DNA of 64,000 nt. Source: Pleurocapsa sp. FMAR1. GTDB taxonomy: Bacteria > Cyanobacteriota > Cyanobacteriia > Cyanobacteriales > Xenococcaceae. Both the position numbers and the translations under genes were made by a program. Below are positions 9,352 to 19,561 of the stretch, in pieces; position 1 is the first letter of the stretch, and the number at the start of each line of letters is the position of its first letter. Location of the stretch: the NCBI RefSeq assembly GCF_963665995.1, contig NZ_OY762512.1:5084001-5148000 (forward strand), in the 5' to 3' direction. Below the pieces are notes generated by a model. It was not told the origin of the DNA. It saw nothing but the letters and a program-made list of their open reading frames with translations, and did not search any database.

Positions 9352-10329
9352 ATGCCTTCTACTGCTGATTTTTCATCAATTTCCCCTAGTGATTCTATGC
9401 CAGTGGTACAAACTTGGAGTTTGGGCAAGGTTTATCGTACTGGCTTTTGGATGAATCAAAAAATAGAATCGCTAAAAAATTGTTCTTTGAGCATTCATCA
9501 AGGAGAAACTTTTGGTCTACTTGGTCCTAATGGGGCAGGGAAAACAACGCTGCTCAAAACTTTATTGGGAATTACCCGTCCAACTACAGGCAGGGCAGTA
9601 ATTTTAGGAAAACCAATTGGAGATCGCACCGTTAAGCAAAAGATTGGTTACTTACCTGAAAACGCCTTTCTTTACGATTTTCTTACCGCCTGGGAGTTTT
9701 TAGAATTTATTGCTGGGTTATTCCAAATTCCTAAAAAAATCCAGCGTCAACGTATTGCCGAATTACTAGATTTAGTCGGTTTAGCTAAGTCTACAGCCCG
9801 CAAGAAGAAATTAAAGCAGTATTCTAAGGGTATGCTGCAAAGAGTAGGCATGGCACAGGCTTTGATCAACGATCCTGAAATTGTGTTTTTGGATGAGCCG
9901 ATGTCAGGATTAGATCCCATGGGACGCTATCGAATGCGCGAAATTGTTTCGTCTCTAAAACAGCAGGGTAAAACCATCTTTTTTAATTCCCATGTTTTGT
10001 CAGATATTGAGCAAATTTGCGATCGCATTGCCTTTCTTGCTCTGGGAGAATTAATCTGCCAGGGATCTCTTGATGAATTATTAGGTACTAGCAATGCCTA
10101 TCAGGCAATTGTTATTGGTGGAAGTTCGGAGGCTTTAACTCCCTGGATGACCAATCTTACCCAAGAGAATAACCGTTGGCATGGTCAATTAAAAGTTGAA
10201 CCAAATCAATTTGTATCTCACCTAGAAAATGTCGAAGCTCAATTAGTCAGTATTCACCAGGCAAGACCTTCTTTAGAAGAATTTTTTATGCAGCAGTTAA
10301 GGTCTAGAGGTATTGAAATAAGCCGTTAG
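9352..10329 (+). CDS. ABC transporter ATP-binding protein (CcmA/NatA-like)
   Basis: A 325-residue ATPase subunit with Walker A GPNGAGKTTLL, Q-loop region near KIGYLPEN, signature YSKGMLQRVGMAQAL, Walker B IVFLDEPMSGLDP and the switch histidine in NSHVLSD. The C-terminal 80 residues form the extra domain common in ABC-2 exporters. About 35 extra residues precede the conserved core (MPSTADFSS). No permease is adjacent, so it must pair with a membrane subunit encoded elsewhere. Substrate unknown. Confidence 0.9.
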   Translation: MPSTADFSSISPSDSMPVVQTWSLGKVYRTGFWMNQKIESLKNCSLSIHQGETFGLLGPNGAGKTTLLKTLLGITRPTTGRAVILGKPIGDRTVKQKIGYLPENAFLYDFLTAWEFLEFIAGLFQIPKKIQRQRIAELLDLVGLAKSTARKKKLKQYSKGMLQRVGMAQALINDPEIVFLDEPMSGLDPMGRYRMREIVSSLKQQGKTIFFNSHVLSDIEQICDRIAFLALGELICQGSLDELLGTSNAYQAIVIGGSSEALTPWMTNLTQENNRWHGQLKVEPNQFVSHLENVEAQLVSIHQARPSLEEFFMQQLRSRGIEISR

Positions 10330-10448
10330 TGATTGCGGATGCCTGGTACGGCGCTTACAAGGGCTGGACACATAATTCTAGCCACAGCCCCTCTGCTTCG
10401 TCGTAAATCGCCCCTAATAGCTGGATATCGATCATTTGAGATTAACTG

Positions 10449-10811
10449 CTAAACAGATTGTAATGTCTGTGGCTTCTCTGATTTAACCTCTTTAGATTTA
10501 GGCGGTTGGGTTTGATATTTAATTAGGTCTGCTAAATCCTGTAATTGATTAATCGCTTCTGCCCCTTCTAACTTCATTAGTTCACGGTCATCTCTCATTT
10601 CAGTCCAGGTAATTCCATAATCTGAAACTAAAAAACGAATTAGATGCTCATCTTTTAAACTAACCATAAAAGAGGCACTATTCATTTCACCACCACAGGT
10701 ATAGCAGGATGCTAAGTAACCTTGATTTTCAAAAGCGATCGCCAGGGCTTGAAGAGTCATTACTAGATCCTGTACGAATCGACGATGCTGTTGCGCGAGT
10801 CTTGTAAACAC
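10449..10811 (-). CDS. Conserved cyanobacterial protein, DUF1815-like
   Basis: A 120-residue soluble protein starting with GTG behind a good ribosome site (GGAGG, about seven bases upstream). The sequence (MFTRLAQQHRRFVQDLVM; YLASCYTCG; RFLVSDYGITWTEMRDDREL) matches what I remember of the DUF1815 family, which is restricted to cyanobacteria. A CxxC pair (CYTC) is present. No function is known to me. The last 20 residues are variable and charged. Confidence 0.8.
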   Translation of the reverse strand: MFTRLAQQHRRFVQDLVMTLQALAIAFENQGYLASCYTCGGEMNSASFMVSLKDEHLIRFLVSDYGITWTEMRDDRELMKLEGAEAINQLQDLADLIKYQTQPPKSKEVKSEKPQTLQSV

Positions 10812-10941
10812 TTTGTTCCTCCGAACACCTCAAATTTTATTGTAAACGTTTTAGTATTTTTTTATATTTTCTTTATAGTTATTATCATCCTGTTTATGGG
10901 GTGATTAATTTTTATCAGTCTAACTGAGTTTCGGAAAAAGT

Positions 10942-11717
10942 TTATGTGTCATTTAATTCAATTTGTGCAGATTTTAGAATAAAATCACATAGAGGAACAA
11001 TAGTTTTGTCCTCTAAAAGAGCTTCCAGCTTGAATTTTGCCGATTCTGGTATTCCTGCCACAGAGATAGAAAATTCAAACCCGCTACTATTGGCTGTAGG
11101 AATATCTGGATACCTTTGCATCACTGTCGGACGAGAATGCTTAATGGGGGTTTCTAATAAAATATCCGTCTGATAAATGACCCGAAGAGTTTTGGCGATC
11201 GATTTTTTGCCCAAAACCCAACCTTTAACTAATATTGCCCCAGCGATGGACATGGATTGAGGTTGGGGGGTAATGATTCCAAATCCCCAAAGAGTATTAA
11301 AATTTTGTTTGGGAAGAGTTTTTTGAATATCAACAATTTGAATCGGTGTTTTCAATAGCTCTAGCCAATTTTGAGATCTAGCTAAGGCTTGCTGTGTATG
11401 TTTTAATTGAGACTGAGTGAGGTTAAACTGTTTTTGCTGTTCAAATAATGCTTTTTTATAGAGTTTTGCTTCACCATCAACTTTTTGTAATCTCAGCTGA
11501 GTTTCTCCAAGCTCAATTTGAAAACCTTGGTTAATCTGAAGTTGAGCTTGGGTTTGCCCTAATTGCTTTTGAGTTTGCTGGAGTTTTGCATTGAGGCTTT
11601 CTAACTCAGATTCCATCTGTTGCCACTTTGACTGCTCTTGTTGAGCTTGCTGAGCCTGTTGTTTATATCGCTCTAAATCTCCATTAGATAGCCAATTAGC
11701 AAGTTTTAGAAGCTTCA
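10942..11717 (-). CDS. Coiled-coil protein with C-terminal beta-sandwich-like domain, unknown function
   Basis: About 258 residues. Residues 10-130 are Gln/Leu-rich heptads (coiled coil); residues 140-258 are a beta-rich domain (ILVKGWVLGK, then SSGFEFSISVAG) that resembles the small sandwich domain fused to glycosyltransferases and sulfotransferases in cyanobacteria. I chose the TTG at 11717 because AGGAG lies eight bases before it; the upstream TTG at 11733 overlaps that site and has none of its own. No enzymatic motif is seen. It may be part of a surface-glycan system, but that is a guess. Confidence 0.6.
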
Positions 11718-11907
11718 AATCTTTACTCCTCAAGCAGTGGTAATAAGTCAGTTAGATTTTACTCTAAGATTTTAGATTATTCTGAAGATTGGCCAGTGTC
11801 CTTGAATTGATCCCCAGGCGCACACAAAACTAAGCTTTACAAAAGCTAAATCACAGTCGTAACCGCGCATTTTATAGTCAAGTATACTATCCCCAAACTA
11901 TTAGCGT

Positions 11908-12666
11908 ATGAGCGATCGCCATCTTCCATCAATTCTGCGTTTGGAACAGGTCAATCTACAGGCTTCTTTAGGATCTAGTTATTTATTACAGGACATCTCT
12001 TTTAATATTCCTCCAGTCGCAAAAGTAGCTGTGGTTGGGGCATCTGGTGCAGGCAAAACATCTTTACTCAAACTGCTTAATCATTTGGTTTCACCTAGCC
12101 AGGGAGAAATTTATTTTAATGATCTACCGATCGAACAATTAGGAATAATTCAACTGCGTCGTTTAATCGTCTTAGTTCCTCAAGAACCTAAGTTATTGGG
12201 CATGAAAGTAGCGGATGCCCTAAGCTATCCCTTACAGCTACAAAAATTACCAGAGTCAGAAATTCGCCAGAGGCTAGACACCTGGACAAATTTACTGCGT
12301 ATACCGACTCAATGGTTAGATAGAACTGAATTACAGCTTTCTTTAGGGCAGAGACAATTAATTGCGATCGCTCGCGCTTTGGTAATGCAGCCCCAAGTAT
12401 TACTCTTAGACGAACCGACATCAGCTTTAGACATCGGTACGGCGAATCATCTTTTGAGCGTTTTAGAAGAGTTAAACCAAAATCAAAACTTAACTATAAT
12501 CATGGTTAACCATCAGTTGGGATTGATTGAAAATTTTTGCGATCGCCTTCTTTACTTAAATGCAGGCAAGCTAGAATTAGATATTCCAGGTACCCCAGGC
12601 AATTGGCAAAAAATCGAGCAAAAACTAATTCAGCTAAAGACCGAACAAGAACAAGAATGGAGCTAG
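11908..12666 (+). CDS. ABC transporter ATP-binding protein (FetA/YbbL-like)
   Basis: 252 residues with Walker A GASGAGKTSLL, Q-loop LVPQEPKL, signature LSLGQRQLIAIARAL, Walker B VLLLDEPTSALD and the switch histidine in MVNHQLG. Order and spacing resemble the FetA/YbbL ATPases, which pair with a YbbM-type permease, but no permease follows. The ATG lies inside a HIP1 site. About 175 bp of divergent promoter space separates it from the coiled-coil gene. Confidence 0.87.
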   Translation: MSDRHLPSILRLEQVNLQASLGSSYLLQDISFNIPPVAKVAVVGASGAGKTSLLKLLNHLVSPSQGEIYFNDLPIEQLGIIQLRRLIVLVPQEPKLLGMKVADALSYPLQLQKLPESEIRQRLDTWTNLLRIPTQWLDRTELQLSLGQRQLIAIARALVMQPQVLLLDEPTSALDIGTANHLLSVLEELNQNQNLTIIMVNHQLGLIENFCDRLLYLNAGKLELDIPGTPGNWQKIEQKLIQLKTEQEQEWS

Positions 12667-13001
12667 CTAGCACCACTGTGCAGAGGTAAGTAGGTAATAA
12701 TTGAACGAAGGCAGAATTGGACTCTATAAAAGTATTTAATTCTTCCACTTTTAGTTTTCAGCCTTTTATTTTTACTTTCTCATATTTGATTCCTGATTGC
12801 CATATCTTTTTATCCATGTTAAAAATTTAGGTTTTTACTAAGGCATCTATCAACTTAATATTGTTCATTTGTATGCTTATAATTATTGATGCCATAAGAA
12901 ATCAATAATTTTCTAAAATACGATTTAGTCATATCCTATACTATTTACTTCAATTTAGCTAAATAAAATCTAATTTCTGAAACTAGATAGAACAACTTAA
13001 T
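12667..13001. other. Intergenic, convergent gene ends
   Basis: AT-rich space between the ABC gene and the end of the minus-strand methyltransferase fusion. I see no gene or strong hairpin in it. Confidence 0.5.
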
Positions 13002-16000
13002 TCAAACTTCAAATGAACTGTAAAACTCTTTAATTCGCTGCAAAGCCTCCTGAAACTCCGATTCGGAAACTGATAATACAAAACGGCAATAGTTTGGCAA
13101 CCCAGTCCAGGTAGCACCATTGATCGTTAATCCGACACTTGAAAACAAAACGGTAGTAATAGAATCTCCATCAATGACTGTTTCATATTTAACATTATCT
13201 TGTTCGTAAGATACTGTTTTGCTCAAGAAGAAACTCGGTTTTGCTACTAAAAATAATCCGCCTTGTGGGTCAATGGCTATCCAACCAGATTGCTGCAATA
13301 CTGCCGTTAGCTGTATGGCTCTTTGTTGTAGAAGTTGACTTTGAGCTTCTCGATGTCGGATAAGTTCGGCATCGCCTTTGACCACCCCCTCAAAAAATCG
13401 ACGCATAGCATACATAGTAGTCTGGGGAAGCTGACCAGGAATAAATTCTGCTATTTGCCTAACTATAGTGGCACTAGGAGAATATAAATAGCCAAAACGT
13501 ATCCCTGCTGCGGAAAATTCCTTGGAAATGCCACCGAGTAAAATTAAGTTACTAGAATTGCTTTGACGGCGATCTTGCAGCCATGATAAATCAGTTTTGG
13601 GCTGAGACTGGTCAAATTCTAAACCAGAAAAAATTGTGTCTAAGACAACTTTTGCTTTATATTGCCAAGCTAATTGAATAATTTCCTGTAATTCTTGAGC
13701 AGAGTATAACGCTCCTGTAGGATTAGAAATGGGTGCATTAAGATAAAGCCAAGGATTAGCGGTAGTTTTGAGTATCTGCTCTAGGTTAGATACATTGATT
13801 TTAAAACCTTGGGCTGGGTGTCCCAATACTGTTTGTACTCTAACTCCATAAAAATCTAGGGTTGCTCGGAAATAACCGTAAGCACCTTGGGGAAAGATAA
13901 AAGATCCTTGCTCTTGACGACATTTCTGCACCACCGCACTAAATAAGGATGCTACTCCAGAGCCATAGATAAAATTAGCCCGATCGCCGTATTTAATTCC
14001 GTATTTTTGAGAACAGATAGCAGACAAGGGCTTATATACTTCACATTCTTCTGAGGTGATATCCTGTCTGGCAAAGGCTTCGGCGATCGCTTTATTAAGT
14101 GCTTCAGGACTTGGTAAACAGTTTTCGCCATAGTCCAGGCGAATAGTTGATGGTTTAAAGGGCAATTCGCTTTCTTTGATTGCAGGATGAGCAAAGGCTT
14201 TTGTGGCATTGGCTGAACGATCTAAGGTAAAAGAAGCTTGAGTCTTATCAAGCTTACTATTAGCTGGCTGCGCTCTGGTAGTCTGGAAGTGTAATAACTG
14301 TTCTAAAAGCTGCTGATAGAAATATTGGGTAATCAAGCAAACGCGACTGTAGCTCAACTCTGCTGCTCTGATTAAGTCTTTTTGGATTGGCTCTGGATTA
14401 ATTATGCAGATACATAAAGATAAGCTCGGATAAAGTCTATTTTTGATTAAATCTGCCAGCAAAATTACATGATTTGGCAGACCGCGATCTGCTAGATATT
14501 CAAACAAACCATTGTCTACAGGGTTGCTAGAAAGATTTAAATTATCAGAAATATCCACTACTAGTAGTGCGCCAATTTCTTTGGCTGTATTGACTAAAGC
14601 TTCAAAAGGCTCTTGAGCAGTCATTTCAAAAGCTTTGAGTCCTGTAATTACTAGCTGGGGATGTAGCTTGGTCATTAATTTGCCAACTAAAGGAATGCGT
14701 CGCGGTGCTTCAATTACCTGCTGACTGCCATGGTAACTTACAGGTAGTAACTGCTGTAATCCTTCATCAATAACAATTAACGATGGCTCATAAATTGTTA
14801 ATAGATTAGCGATCGCTTCTTTCCTAGAGGGGGTAATAATTAAATCATCAGGCTGCCAAAGAATTGAATGATAGTTGCGAAAGTAAGCCGTAAGGCGATC
14901 GCGTAATCCTGGTTCTCCTGCTGTCAGTCCATAGGGAAAATGGCTCTGGTTATTGAGGTAATTAAATAAGGATGCTAGCCAGTAAAATCTTTCTTCTGCC
15001 ACATCTGCATCATTTTCCGTCAGATCTAGCGCGCTTTTTACCCCTTGCAAACTGGGATGCTGTAGTACAGCGAAAATTTGCTTGAGCCAGTTAGGATAAG
15101 CCAAAACCCCTTCGTATACGGAGACTGAATGATATATTCTGCCTCCATGCTGGCTATATACCTGGGCGGTAGCAGCACCAATTGGCACATTACTACGGGA
15201 AGTCATAAAAAACTCAAACCGATGACCTGTAGCCTGTTCGATCTCTACTAAGCCAGAAATATCTGTATCAGGATCTTGCTCAACCCTAGTTTGCCAAATA
15301 TGGCGAATTTCTAACCCTCTTCTGGTCATTAATCGCTCTAGTACGGATGCACCTGGTCTGCCTCCAAAGTTAAAGATAACTTTACCCGTAGGTCTGAGTA
15401 ATTGAATTGACTGCTCGATCGCCTTAGCGAGTAGACCTAAGCCAAACTGATCCTCTACATAGCCCTGTTTTTCGCAATAATTGCTCAAAGAATGGAGAAA
15501 TTCGTCATTAGCTCCTTGATTAACCAAATCTCGCATTACTTCCAATTCTGGATTGAGTACTTGAGGAATACAGCCCACAATGCGATCAAGGGGATGGGGA
15601 TAATCGTTAAAAAACTCTAGTAAATCTGATTGAGCAAATTTAACGCGGTCAATTAAAGTTTTTTGTTCCCTATCTAAAATAGGATTTCCCTGTTCATCTA
15701 AAGCGTTCAAATATAGATTTAATTGCGAACAGACGATCGCCCGTGGATTGATATCAACTCCATAGATAACCTCAGGCAAAGAATTCAAGGCGATCGCCAA
15801 AGTGATCCAGCCACTACCACAGCCCAACTCTACCACCCGACGAGTATAAAACTCTTCGGCAGGATAGCGTAATATGCCTTCGTAAAAGGTAAATGACCAT
15901 TCTTCAGGAGCAAAAATACTGGGAAACAATAAAAGCAAAAGCTCTTGGCGATCGCCAGTATAGGTTTTAACCGTTTGAGTAACAAAAGAAAAGTAATAAT

Positions 16001-16184
16001 CTTGCTGATTTTTCGACTGCCAAGTCTGATAAATTAAACCAAAAAATCGCCGACTTTGAGCTTGTGTCTCAGGAGATTTCAAACTATTTAAAAGTTCGCT
16101 AAAGGCAGAAAAAGCATTGGCACTAGAATGGCTGCAATATTCTAAAAATTGTTCAACATTAGATAACAAGGATAGTGAAGTCAC
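13002..16184 (-). CDS. Plant-type methionine S-methyltransferase homologue (methyltransferase + aminotransferase fusion)
   Basis: 1060 residues, close to the plant enzyme MMT (about 1080), which makes S-methylmethionine from methionine and SAM. The N-terminal third is a class I methyltransferase: SIFAPEEWSFTFYEG, VVELGCGSGWIT, GVDINPRAI and LDRIVGCIPQVLNPEL match plant MMT as I remember it. The region to about residue 600 corresponds to the plant middle region. The last 400 residues are a class I aminotransferase-like domain (LNAPISNPTGALYS; VVLDTIFSGLEF). Residue 888 is the lysine of GGISKEFSAAGIRFGY, placed exactly where PLP binds in aminotransferases; the plant proteins, from memory, have lost it. 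The start is GTG. It has no operon partners. S-methylmethionine could serve methyl storage or be a DMSP precursor, which is inference. Confidence 0.85.
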   Translation of the reverse strand: MTSLSLLSNVEQFLEYCSHSSANAFSAFSELLNSLKSPETQAQSRRFFGLIYQTWQSKNQQDYYFSFVTQTVKTYTGDRQELLLLLFPSIFAPEEWSFTFYEGILRYPAEEFYTRRVVELGCGSGWITLAIALNSLPEVIYGVDINPRAIVCSQLNLYLNALDEQGNPILDREQKTLIDRVKFAQSDLLEFFNDYPHPLDRIVGCIPQVLNPELEVMRDLVNQGANDEFLHSLSNYCEKQGYVEDQFGLGLLAKAIEQSIQLLRPTGKVIFNFGGRPGASVLERLMTRRGLEIRHIWQTRVEQDPDTDISGLVEIEQATGHRFEFFMTSRSNVPIGAATAQVYSQHGGRIYHSVSVYEGVLAYPNWLKQIFAVLQHPSLQGVKSALDLTENDADVAEERFYWLASLFNYLNNQSHFPYGLTAGEPGLRDRLTAYFRNYHSILWQPDDLIITPSRKEAIANLLTIYEPSLIVIDEGLQQLLPVSYHGSQQVIEAPRRIPLVGKLMTKLHPQLVITGLKAFEMTAQEPFEALVNTAKEIGALLVVDISDNLNLSSNPVDNGLFEYLADRGLPNHVILLADLIKNRLYPSLSLCICIINPEPIQKDLIRAAELSYSRVCLITQYFYQQLLEQLLHFQTTRAQPANSKLDKTQASFTLDRSANATKAFAHPAIKESELPFKPSTIRLDYGENCLPSPEALNKAIAEAFARQDITSEECEVYKPLSAICSQKYGIKYGDRANFIYGSGVASLFSAVVQKCRQEQGSFIFPQGAYGYFRATLDFYGVRVQTVLGHPAQGFKINVSNLEQILKTTANPWLYLNAPISNPTGALYSAQELQEIIQLAWQYKAKVVLDTIFSGLEFDQSQPKTDLSWLQDRRQSNSSNLILLGGISKEFSAAGIRFGYLYSPSATIVRQIAEFIPGQLPQTTMYAMRRFFEGVVKGDAELIRHREAQSQLLQQRAIQLTAVLQQSGWIAIDPQGGLFLVAKPSFFLSKTVSYEQDNVKYETVIDGDSITTVLFSSVGLTINGATWTGLPNYCRFVLSVSESEFQEALQRIKEFYSSFEV

Positions 16185-16467
16185 AATTGTTATTTATTCT
16201 GATATATAAAGATTACCGCCGATAAAAGCTTATTTAAGATTGTTTTTGTCATTTTAGGTGTATAGTAATCAGGTTAACATTCAATTGCTCTATGCCGTTT
16301 GCGATCTTGTGTCAACGATTTAAAGCTCAAAAGCAAACTTATTTTCAAGATGTAGCTTGCTAATAATTGGTTAATACTTCAAGAATCGATTTATACATTA
16401 TAATTTTGTCAGTTTTTTGAAAAACTATCAAAACTCGTTATTTGCTATTGATTTACCAAAAATAAAG

Positions 16468-17220
16468 ATGAAGATGGCGATGATTAATGTTCTTATAGCT
16501 GACGATCAAAATTTTGTCCGCAAAACTTTAGCAGCATATTTAGAACCAGAAATAGACCTGAATGTAGTTGGTTTTGCTGAAAACGGAAAAATCGCGATCG
16601 CTCAAGTGGCAAAACTCAGGCCAGACGTAGTTTTGATGGATATTGAGATGCCAATTATGGATGGTTTTGCAGCTACAAAAGCCATTGTCCAAAAATTTGC
16701 CGATACCAAAGTTTTAATGCTTAGTATCCATGACCGAAAGCAGGATATTGCTGATGCTCTGGAGTTGGGGGCAAAAGGCTATTGGCTAAAAAACACCACT
16801 GCCCAAGAATTAGCCGATGCAATTAGACACGTTCACAATGGCTATTTCCAATTAGCGTTGAAATTGGTAGAAAAACACTTTAGTAAATCTACAGCAGAAA
16901 ACTCTTTGCCACAAGATCCTGCCTTAAGTCATAAATTAGATGTTGTTGATAAAGTTTTGGCTAAAATCGAACAAAAAGTTAGTATATTTGAACAATTAAC
17001 TCCCCAAAGCTTAAACGAAACTGTAGAAAGCATTGTTAAACAAGAAATGCATTTTCGCAGAGAACGAGATGCCAATCTGCAATTCAGTCTGGATCGTTTA
17101 AAACATCAAATAAATCAGTTTGAAAAAAATACTAGTTTGGCTATCAAAGTACAGCTTATTGTTAATCTATTTTTGATTGTCGCTGTGTGCGTTTTAAGCT
17201 ACATGGTCTTTTACCCCTAG
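16468..17220 (+). CDS. Response regulator with receiver domain, coiled coil and C-terminal membrane anchor
   Basis: The receiver domain (residues about 5-125) has all switch residues: the DD pair in IADDQ, phospho-acceptor D in VLMDIEMP, S/T in MLSIHD and K in YWLKNT. There is no DNA-binding output domain. Instead residues 150-225 are helical and charged, and the protein ends with a hydrophobic segment (QLIVNLFLIVAVCVLSYMVF). It would be tethered to the membrane, an unusual place for a receiver. I start at ATG 16468; two more ATGs follow within 15 bases, and a TTG at 16417 is less likely. Partner kinase unknown. Confidence 0.8.
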   Translation: MKMAMINVLIADDQNFVRKTLAAYLEPEIDLNVVGFAENGKIAIAQVAKLRPDVVLMDIEMPIMDGFAATKAIVQKFADTKVLMLSIHDRKQDIADALELGAKGYWLKNTTAQELADAIRHVHNGYFQLALKLVEKHFSKSTAENSLPQDPALSHKLDVVDKVLAKIEQKVSIFEQLTPQSLNETVESIVKQEMHFRRERDANLQFSLDRLKHQINQFEKNTSLAIKVQLIVNLFLIVAVCVLSYMVFYP

Positions 17221-17263
17221 TTGACATCCTCTTAAACAGACAGTTTTTACTGCCCTAACTGCA

Positions 17264-19405
17264 TCATTGTTTAACTCCCTGAATAACTGGGCTAATCCCC
17301 TCATTGTCAAAAGGTTGAGGATTTCCTTGCCAGTTAAAGTCGCTGATGCGGAGGCTAAAAGAACCAACTTGTAACACAGGATTATAGCGCAGAGTAATAT
17401 TGTGAGTTCGACGACTGTATTCTACAAGGTAATCTGTACTGATTTCCTGATTATTATTTAAATCAATAGATGTCTGAACCCCCAAACGAATTGGTCCATA
17501 AACTTGTTGAGTAATACCCAGATCCAGGATTTGACGATCCACTAAACGATCGAAGAGAAAAGGCGATTCATCCCCACGAAGATTTTGCGAGTAGCCAAGC
17601 TTAAATCCTGTATAGTCGAGCCAAGAACGAGAAAAGTGACCTATTTGTCCTTGAATACCGATAGTTCCCTCTAAAGATAGCTGAGTATCACTATTGCTAT
17701 AAAAACTACCTACCCCTGAAACTCCTGTATATATTTGTAAATAGGGAACTACAGGCACGGGAGTATAGCGCAATCCTTGGTATTGAGTACTTGGCAACGC
17801 TGTTCCCGACCAGATAGGAAAGTTTTTATTAATAAACAACGCTCCTTGATAACGAGTCAGGTTGATGCGGTCATTGTTTCTATCTGCCTCAAGAAGGTCT
17901 TGTCTATCGGTATCGGCACTGATGTTTTGAATTGAAGCCTGATATCTTAAATTAACACCAGTATTAGCGATCGCAATATTCGGCGAAGTCAGCACCCCAC
18001 CAATACTACTTCTAACTGTTTGAAAGCCCAAAGAACCATTAAAAAGGCGATCGCGATAATTGTATGCCAGAGCGAATGTATAGGGATTAGCTACATTACC
18101 TAGAGTTTGCTGTAGCCCAACCCTGGCTCGTAAATTGTCTTCTATATTGTTAAAATTAAAGCTGGTTAAGGAAACATTTGCTCCAAAATTGCTGCGAGGG
18201 GTCAAATTTGCCTGAAAATTGCTTCTCAAGCCCAATGTTGCTAAATCAAATCCCCCATCCTCAGAATTGCTAAAGCTAAAAGCAGTAGGAAATAAAGCTC
18301 GCTCCAAAAAGTATTGTGGAGTAATATTTAAGCTATATTTTGTCCCGTTGAGAAGACGCAAAGTTTTCTCAATATACAAACCACCTCTATCTTGCCCATC
18401 AAATCCTAGACTAAACAATCCAGCACCTCGACCAGGACGACCATCAAAGGCATAAGAACTAGCTAAAAGCGGTAAAGCTAAACTATCATCAATTACCACA
18501 CGAGACTTGGTAGTAGTCAGCTTATTTACTAAGGGAGAAACCTGTTCAAAAGTAGCGGTTTTGGCGCGTAATTCTAGTTCTGGCGGAGAAAAAGGATCGT
18601 TAGTCAGACGTAGATTGCTTGCTGTCCAGTTAGTTCCACTAAAGTCTAGCCGATTAGCTTGAAAGCGCAGACGATTAATTGTCCCACCTACGGAATTATT
18701 GCTATTATTTATATCTCTGCTGCTGCCTATAGTTGCCCCAATACCCTCGCCAGCAGTTATGTCTGTTAAGGGTTGGGCATTAATCAAGCGATCGCTCAAA
18801 GCCCGATCGAAGATTGTTTGTTCTGGTGCTAATCTCTGGTTAACGTTAGTATCTTGACTTAAACTAGGCTGATAAATTTCGCCTCTGGCATTAAAAATCA
18901 TCCCGCGATCGCTAACTAGATAGTATTCAAACTTTGCTCCCCGTAATACCTGTTGACCTCGTTTGAGAACGACATTACCCTTAGCAACTGCTAGGCGATC
19001 GCTTAAATTTATTTCCAGGCGATCGCTAGTCATCACAGATTGAGCAAAACGCATGACCACATTACCTTGAGCCGTAATTACTTTTCTTTGTTCGTCATAT
19101 TCTTGGCGATCGGCAATTACCTCAATTACTTCAATTTCTTCAATGGGAATTGATGGTTGAAACTCTTGATTAGTCGGTATTTGAAATTTTCTTTGCTCAC
19201 CTTGACGTTCTTGAGTAATTAAATAACGAGGAGAATTTGTTGTAATCTCTGAATCTGGCTGCGTGGTTAATAAATTTAGTTTACTAGGCAGAAAACTTGC
19301 TTTTGTTTTAACTTCAGACAATTGCGAAGCTAAACAAGATGTTTGTAGAAAACACGCCCATAGAGTTATTCCAGCGCAATATCGCAACAAGTCAACCATA
19401 GACAT
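17264..19405 (-). CDS. LptD-like outer-membrane beta-barrel protein (OstA domain + DUF3769)
   Basis: 713 residues: an N-terminal signal peptide (YCAGITLWACFLQTSCLAS), an OstA/LptA-like beta-jellyroll at about residues 90-180 (VIADRQEYDEQRKVITAQGN; LAVAKGNVVLKRG), and a long beta-rich C-terminal half that ends in alternating strands typical of a barrel (THNITLRYNPVLQVGSFSL). Cyanobacterial LptD equivalents are annotated as DUF3769. It should insert lipopolysaccharide or another lipid into the outer membrane. Compared with proteobacterial LptD the conserved disulphide cysteines are missing, as usual in this group. Confidence 0.82.
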   Translation of the reverse strand: MSMVDLLRYCAGITLWACFLQTSCLASQLSEVKTKASFLPSKLNLLTTQPDSEITTNSPRYLITQERQGEQRKFQIPTNQEFQPSIPIEEIEVIEVIADRQEYDEQRKVITAQGNVVMRFAQSVMTSDRLEINLSDRLAVAKGNVVLKRGQQVLRGAKFEYYLVSDRGMIFNARGEIYQPSLSQDTNVNQRLAPEQTIFDRALSDRLINAQPLTDITAGEGIGATIGSSRDINNSNNSVGGTINRLRFQANRLDFSGTNWTASNLRLTNDPFSPPELELRAKTATFEQVSPLVNKLTTTKSRVVIDDSLALPLLASSYAFDGRPGRGAGLFSLGFDGQDRGGLYIEKTLRLLNGTKYSLNITPQYFLERALFPTAFSFSNSEDGGFDLATLGLRSNFQANLTPRSNFGANVSLTSFNFNNIEDNLRARVGLQQTLGNVANPYTFALAYNYRDRLFNGSLGFQTVRSSIGGVLTSPNIAIANTGVNLRYQASIQNISADTDRQDLLEADRNNDRINLTRYQGALFINKNFPIWSGTALPSTQYQGLRYTPVPVVPYLQIYTGVSGVGSFYSNSDTQLSLEGTIGIQGQIGHFSRSWLDYTGFKLGYSQNLRGDESPFLFDRLVDRQILDLGITQQVYGPIRLGVQTSIDLNNNQEISTDYLVEYSRRTHNITLRYNPVLQVGSFSLRISDFNWQGNPQPFDNEGISPVIQGVKQ

Positions 19406-19561
19406 TTTTTAACAACAAAACAACAACTGAGTAGTATAACTCTTTCGATGTTGCTGATTTAAGTAATGATGTACAGAATATTACTGTTCATAACCATACC
19501 TTTCTATTTTGTCAATGCCTGAGTTCTAGACTGTTGACTTTCAACTTTGCTAGGAAGTGAA

